From Rhodococcus gordoniae (lineage in GTDB: Bacteria > Actinomycetota > Actinomycetes > Mycobacteriales > Mycobacteriaceae): 64,000 nt of DNA. The stretch spans positions 1-64,000 of the forward strand of contig NZ_LPZN01000004.1 of assembly GCF_001646655.1 (NCBI RefSeq). The letters run 5' to 3'. Under the pieces are notes generated by a model that worked only from the letters and a program-made list of their open reading frames with translations, made no database searches and was not told the DNA's origin. Of this stretch, positions 60,065 through 64,000 are shown one piece after another. The position numbers were made by a program, and so were the translations under genes. Within the stretch, counting starts at the first letter, position 1. Every line of letters begins with the position of its first letter.

Positions 60065-61000
60065 ATGACGAACCTGCAGGTCCGCAAGATGCGTTTCGCA
60101 TTTGCGGATTACGACGTGCCGTTCCTGTGGAACGAGGAGAATCCCGCTTTCTCGAGCATGGCCAACGCCGTCTCGTTCCTCGCGATCGGCTTCGAGAAGA
60201 TGATCGTGAACATGATCCGCGAGATCACTCCGCGCATCACCGATCCCGGCGTCCGCGAAGAGGCCGACGCCTTCATGTACCAGGAGGGCCAGCATTCGAC
60301 CGCTCACCGGCAGCACGTGAAGGGCCTGATCAAGAGTTATCCCGGCCTGCAGGAGACCCTCGACGACGTCATCGGTGCCTTCGACACGCTCACCGCCGAG
60401 ACCTCCGCCGAATACCGGCTCGCGTACACCGCCGACCTCGAGGCGACCTTCACGCCCGTCTTCAAGCTCATGCTCGACAACGACGCAGCGCTCTTCCGCC
60501 CCGGCGACGACCGGGTCGCCTCGTTGTTCATCTGGCATTTCGTCGAGGAGATCGAGCACCGCAGCTCGGCGCTCGTCATCTTCGACGCGGTGGTCGGCAG
60601 CGATCTGTACCGCATGCGGCAGGCACCGTCGGTGTTCAAGCACGTGCTCGACGTCATCGCCATCGCGTGCGAGGGTTTCAACAAGCACGTGCCCCTGCAG
60701 GAACGGAAGATCGACGCGATGTCGATGTTCGCCTCGTACCGCCGTAAGCAGAACCTGCGACGGAGGTTGCCGTTCCTGCAGTACGACGATCACGGCCCCA
60801 TGCCGCGCGCGTTCGACGTCCTGCCGCTCGGCGAACAACTCGTCTCGCTGATGGGCATCATCCGCAGCCAGATGCCCAAACACAATCCCGACCACGAGAA
60901 GCTGCCGGCCCTCGCCGACGTGTGGTTCCGGCGATTCGACGAAGGTTACGACGTCTCGCACTGGTACACGGCGGACACCGCCGGCGGAAGGAACGATTGA
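60065..61000 (+). CDS. predicted metal-dependent hydrolase (PF10118-type, ferritin-like helices)
   Basis: A 311-aa helical protein. Metal-ligand-rich motifs FMYQEGQHSTAHRQH and WHFVEEIEHRSSA resemble the paired ExxH motifs of di-iron ferritin-like proteins. It opens with VRKMRFAFAD and belongs to the family annotated as predicted metal-dependent hydrolase, with no firm biochemical function. Oxygen-dependent chemistry is as likely as hydrolysis. ATG 60065 has GAGG upstream. Its stop overlaps the next gene's start (TGATG), making a two-gene operon controlled by the divergent TetR. Confidence 0.78.
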   Translation: MTNLQVRKMRFAFADYDVPFLWNEENPAFSSMANAVSFLAIGFEKMIVNMIREITPRITDPGVREEADAFMYQEGQHSTAHRQHVKGLIKSYPGLQETLDDVIGAFDTLTAETSAEYRLAYTADLEATFTPVFKLMLDNDAALFRPGDDRVASLFIWHFVEEIEHRSSALVIFDAVVGSDLYRMRQAPSVFKHVLDVIAIACEGFNKHVPLQERKIDAMSMFASYRRKQNLRRRLPFLQYDDHGPMPRAFDVLPLGEQLVSLMGIIRSQMPKHNPDHEKLPALADVWFRRFDEGYDVSHWYTADTAGGRND

Positions 61001-62175
61001 TGTCCGACCTGTGCTCGCCCACCTTCGAGGACCTTTCGGCCCGCCTCGGATTCTCGTGCGACGAAGCGGGTGGGATCTTCGAACTGCGCAGTCCGTTCGC
61101 GTCGGAGAACTGGACGCTGCCCGTCCTCGAGGCGACCATCGTGCTCGGCGCCGTGATGATGCTGGTGTACGCGATCGTCCGGCTGCGGCGCACCGGCGAC
61201 GCCACGAACCTCGTCGTCTGGCTCGGCACGCTCGCGTTCCTGTTCATCATCGAACCACTGCTGTACTTCCCCGACGTATTCGGCGTCGAGGAGTACCTCG
61301 ATACGATGTTCGCGCACAACGTGTTCACCGTCGAGTTCCTGTGGGGGCGCCTGCCGCTCTACATCATCGCCATCTATCCGATGATGGCGACGATCGCGTT
61401 CGAGATCGTCCGCATGCTCGGGGTGTTCCGGCAGTACGGCACCCTCGTCGGGGCGGTTTGTGCAGGTTTCGTCCACCACGCCTTCTACGAGATCTTCGAC
61501 CATCTCGGTCCGCAGCTGCGGTGGTGGGAGTGGTCGCTCGACAATCCGATCAACCAGCCCTTCTTCGACTCGGTGCCGCTTCCCAGTGTGGTGGTCTTCG
61601 CCGCCCTGTGGCCGATGTCCCTCGCGTTCTGCGCGCAGTTCTTCGTCGGCCGGCACATCGACGCCGGTCGCACCTTCGGTGGACTCGAACTGACCTGGCG
61701 CACGATAACTGTCGGACTTGTCGCGTCCGTGGGCGTCGTGATCCTCCCGGCGCCGGCGACCGTGATCGGCATGGGCAGCACGACGGTGCGGGCGGCGATC
61801 TACGCCGCCGAACTCGTGATCCTGTCGATCGTGGCGATCTACGTGCTCTCGCGCCAATGGTCCCGGCTACGGAGCACACCCGCCGATTGCCCCTGTTCGA
61901 ACGACCTCGTCCGCTGGTACGCCGTCGCGTATCTCGCCGTGATGGCCGTGCTGTGGATCGGCGCGCTGCCCGACTGGTTCTCGGCCGTCGACGGGGTCAC
62001 CGAGGCGGGTGACCCGATCGGCAGCCTGTGGTACACCGCGGCGTGCTTCGTCGTCGCAATCGCTTGTGTCGCTGCGACCTTCACCATTCCGCGGAAGGCC
62101 GATGCGGGCACGAACGGGACCGCATCGAAGACGCTCGCTGCCGCACCCGGTGGCACCCGCCCGCCCGAGACCTGA
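61000..62175 (+). CDS. polytopic membrane protein of unknown function
   Basis: A 391-aa protein. A short extracellular-type N-terminus (CSPTFEDLSARLGFSC) is followed by about nine hydrophobic segments, e.g. ATIVLGAVMMLVYAIV, LGTLAFLFIIEPLLYF and LPLYIIAIYPMMATIAF. Conserved-looking HHAFYEIFDHLGP and RWWEW patches sit between helices and could bind metal or haem. It is translated with the ferritin-like hydrolase (TGATG). Its last 95 bp overlap antisense to the DUF2236 gene. I do not recognise the family with confidence. Confidence 0.72.
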   Translation: MSDLCSPTFEDLSARLGFSCDEAGGIFELRSPFASENWTLPVLEATIVLGAVMMLVYAIVRLRRTGDATNLVVWLGTLAFLFIIEPLLYFPDVFGVEEYLDTMFAHNVFTVEFLWGRLPLYIIAIYPMMATIAFEIVRMLGVFRQYGTLVGAVCAGFVHHAFYEIFDHLGPQLRWWEWSLDNPINQPFFDSVPLPSVVVFAALWPMSLAFCAQFFVGRHIDAGRTFGGLELTWRTITVGLVASVGVVILPAPATVIGMGSTTVRAAIYAAELVILSIVAIYVLSRQWSRLRSTPADCPCSNDLVRWYAVAYLAVMAVLWIGALPDWFSAVDGVTEAGDPIGSLWYTAACFVVAIACVAATFTIPRKADAGTNGTASKTLAAAPGGTRPPET

Positions 62176-63082
62176 GCCACCCGGCATCCGCACCGTATCG
62201 GTCCTCGCGAACTCGATGCGCTGTGGGAGCCTGTCGGATGACCTGTCCGTGCGCCTTCATCCGGCGGCGCATGTCGTGCAGGTAACAGGTGGCCGAGAGC
62301 TGACGGATCGGCTCGGGCACCGCACGATAGATGGGCGGGACCACCTTCCAGAACAGATCGAACCGACGCTGGTCGCGCGGACTCCACGGCAGTGCGAACT
62401 CGTCACGCATACGTTGCGGGAGCAGCCCGATCGTCATGAAGCGCTGCAGCGGCATGAGCGCGCGGACGGGAAGCGGGGCGTCACCACCGGTGAGCAGATT
62501 GCGGGTGAACGAACGCACCTCCGCGTCGACCTCGAAGGTCGCGATCATCTCGTCCCAGTACTTGTCGAACTCCTTCCGCGTCTTCGGCCACATGTCGTCC
62601 TCGACCTGCAGGGCAGTGCCGTAGACCGCGGACTGGCGGTAGATGCGTTCGATGTCGGCCTCGGCGAGAGGGCCGAACATCCGCTGGTACATATCGATGC
62701 CGTTGCGGTACAGCGTTGCGGCAACCCACAACTGGAGTTCGGGATCGAAGGCGTTGTAGGTCTCCGAACGCACCGGGACGTGCGCCTCGTTGACCATCCG
62801 CACGATCTGCTTCTTCTCCTCGGGAGTCCCGAGGGTGACCGCGTAGACGTAGGTCATCGTGGTGCGCAGCCGGTCGAGAGGCCGCTGCAGGGTGCTGCTG
62901 TGGTCGGCGACGCCGTGCCCGACTCCGCGCGATGCCAACTGCAGCAGGACCGTCGCGCCGGCCCCGAGCAGGAGCATCGACTCACCGACGAAGTCGGCCA
63001 GATCGACGGTGGCGGCCGGGAGCGGCGCAGGGGCCGTCACGGATTTCCCGGCGGGGACGCGCTCGTCGGCGTGGGTCGTCAT
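62081..63082 (-). CDS. MpaB/DUF2236-family oxygenase-like protein
   Basis: A 333-aa protein of the DUF2236 (ER-bound oxygenase MpaB / latex-clearing-like) family. Characteristic segments are ESMLLLGAGATVLLQLASRGVGHGVADHSS, then YVYAVTLGTPEEKKQIVRMVNEAHVPV, DPELQLWVAATLYRNGID and LPVRALMPLQRFMTIGLLPQRMRD. Family members bind haem b through a buried His and oxidatively cleave or hydroxylate lipids or polyisoprene. ATG 63082 has GGAG nine bases upstream. The C-terminal 30 residues, Arg/Ser/Cys rich, are antisense to the neighbouring membrane protein gene. Probably controlled by the GntR protein encoded behind it. Confidence 0.85.
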   Translation of the reverse strand: MTTHADERVPAGKSVTAPAPLPAATVDLADFVGESMLLLGAGATVLLQLASRGVGHGVADHSSTLQRPLDRLRTTMTYVYAVTLGTPEEKKQIVRMVNEAHVPVRSETYNAFDPELQLWVAATLYRNGIDMYQRMFGPLAEADIERIYRQSAVYGTALQVEDDMWPKTRKEFDKYWDEMIATFEVDAEVRSFTRNLLTGGDAPLPVRALMPLQRFMTIGLLPQRMRDEFALPWSPRDQRRFDLFWKVVPPIYRAVPEPIRQLSATCYLHDMRRRMKAHGQVIRQAPTAHRVREDRYGADAGWLRSRAGGCHRVRQRASSMRSRSCPHRPSAEW

Positions 63083-63161
63083 CGGAGGTCTCCTGATGGT
63101 GAAAGTACCAGTGCGGCACCGCCATACGATTGCGCCCATCCGTACCCGGATGGGCGGATGC

Positions 63162-63911
63162 CTATCCGGAAGGCGAATCGACCCCTGCTCGCTCGCGGTG
63201 CGCGACCAGACGCGCGGCCGCATCCTCGAACTGCACGAGCGTCTGCGTGATCACCTCGCTGTGGTCCTGCGCGGTGAGCGCCTCGATCAACGTGATGTGC
63301 GATCGGACGGCGAGCCTCCCCCACTCGGCGTCACGTGCGTAGAGGCGGTACGGAATCGTGCGAGCGGCGGCGTTGAGGAACCACGCGAGCTTCGGGCTGT
63401 CGGCGATGCGGTTGAGTTCCCGATGGAAGTCGAACTCCGCGTCGGCGATCCGTTCGATGTCGGGTGTCACCCCGTCCGGAAGGACGACGAGCATGCGCAG
63501 GCGCTCGTTCAGCTCGGTCAGACGTTCGAGATCGGCCGGCGTGGCGCGGTCGACCGCGCGGAGCGCGAGCTCGACGGCGATCTGCCCCTGCAGCCAGAAG
63601 ATGTCGTCGATGTCGCCGCGGGTGAGCGGCGAGACCCGGTATCCGCGATTCGGGGCGGACTCGACCATCCCCTCACCTCGCAGCGTCAGCAACGCCTCCC
63701 GCACGGGAGTGACGCTGACGCCCAGTTCGACGGCGGTCTCGTCGAGCCGGATGAAGTCGCCCGGGCGCAGGACGCCCGACATGATCGATCCGCGGAGGTG
63801 GCCGGCCACCTCGTCGGAAAGTTGCGGACGGCGCCGCACGCGCCCCTCCGAACGTCGGGATGCCGCAGCGTGATCCGTCTCGATCCCAGGGCTGCGTGTC
63901 GGTGCCGCCAT
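63162..63911 (-). CDS. GntR-family regulator, FCD subgroup
   Basis: A 249-aa regulator. The winged HTH is LSDEVAGHLRGSIMSGVLRPGDFIRLDETAVELGVSVTPVREAL-like, with the GntR hallmark VTPVREALLTL. An FCD ligand domain follows, with metal-binding Asp/His residues (DFHRELNRIA, then HITLIEALTA). ATG 63911 has AGGAG seven bases before it. It lies 79 bp upstream of the DUF2236 gene on the same strand and may form an operon with it. A TAGTG-N7-CACTA repeat near 63975-63991 upstream may be its operator. FCD proteins usually sense organic acids. Confidence 0.9.
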   Translation of the reverse strand: MAAPTRSPGIETDHAAASRRSEGRVRRRPQLSDEVAGHLRGSIMSGVLRPGDFIRLDETAVELGVSVTPVREALLTLRGEGMVESAPNRGYRVSPLTRGDIDDIFWLQGQIAVELALRAVDRATPADLERLTELNERLRMLVVLPDGVTPDIERIADAEFDFHRELNRIADSPKLAWFLNAAARTIPYRLYARDAEWGRLAVRSHITLIEALTAQDHSEVITQTLVQFEDAAARLVAHRERAGVDSPSG

Positions 63912-64000
63912 CGTGTCTCCTGTAGCAATCCGGACAACTGCGCACGGGGGTTGTCCAATCGGCCCGCGAACGCTTAGTGTGATGTCCACTACAGTTATCA

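Overview
The window is a high-GC actinobacterial chromosome segment, most likely from Rhodococcus or a close relative in the Nocardiaceae. Three things point there. Many starts are GTG, coupled by ATGA/GTGA overlaps. The proteins resemble mycobacterial ones strongly. The gene order follows a conserved mycobacterial/nocardial backbone: holB, topA, cspA, SftH-type helicase, tad cluster with ssd, acs, ephE, marP, nth, crp, the Get3-like ATPase pair, whiB4, ponA2, tRNA-Pro, then asd-ask-leuA and murT-gatD. Identifications rest on sequence features and remembered family knowledge; no search was run.

Layout. Bases 1-442 are the minus-strand leader and promoter of an rRNA operon whose 16S gene lies off the left edge. 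Bases 494-10243 hold two small ORFs, tRNA-Thr and DNA-maintenance genes (holB, topA, cspA, a DUF1998 helicase). Bases 10324-14940 are a seven-gene translationally coupled Tad-type pilus/secretion operon headed by ssd. Bases 15315-32137 carry a HAD phosphatase, a degenerate Fic-like protein, acs, an MFS carrier, nhaA-holin-ephE, the nth-thioredoxin-NUDIX-marP operon, crp and two ArsA/Get3-type ATPases. whiB4, ponA2, yqeY, a metallophosphoesterase and tRNA-Pro follow.

From 36983 to 48898, next to tRNA-Pro, the backbone is interrupted by a more variable block. It holds an amino-acid permease, a DUF218 protein, a class II (covalent-FAD) cholesterol oxidase behind a KstR-like box, a YdjM protein and a furA-katA pair. 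It ends with a TetR-controlled operon of flavin monooxygenase, ChoD-type GMC oxidoreductase and acetoacetate-decarboxylase-like protein. This looks like a steroid or lipid oxidation neighbourhood. From 49038 the backbone resumes with asd-ask, leuA behind a leader-peptide attenuator, LysR/EamA, and murT-gatD, the enzymes that amidate lipid II. The right end (57642-63911) has a hydrolase, a TetR-rhodanese pair, and a little-known set of a ferritin-like metal hydrolase, a membrane protein, an MpaB/DUF2236-type oxygenase and a GntR regulator.

The best regulatory signals are the leuA attenuator (13-residue leader peptide with Leu-Leu-Leu, then a terminator hairpin), the KstR-like box, the near-perfect TetR palindrome, the leaderless furA promoter with its inverted repeat, candidate CRP sites before crp and acs, and a sequence shared by the nhaA and crp leaders. 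I saw no CRISPR array, insertion sequence, integrase or prophage.
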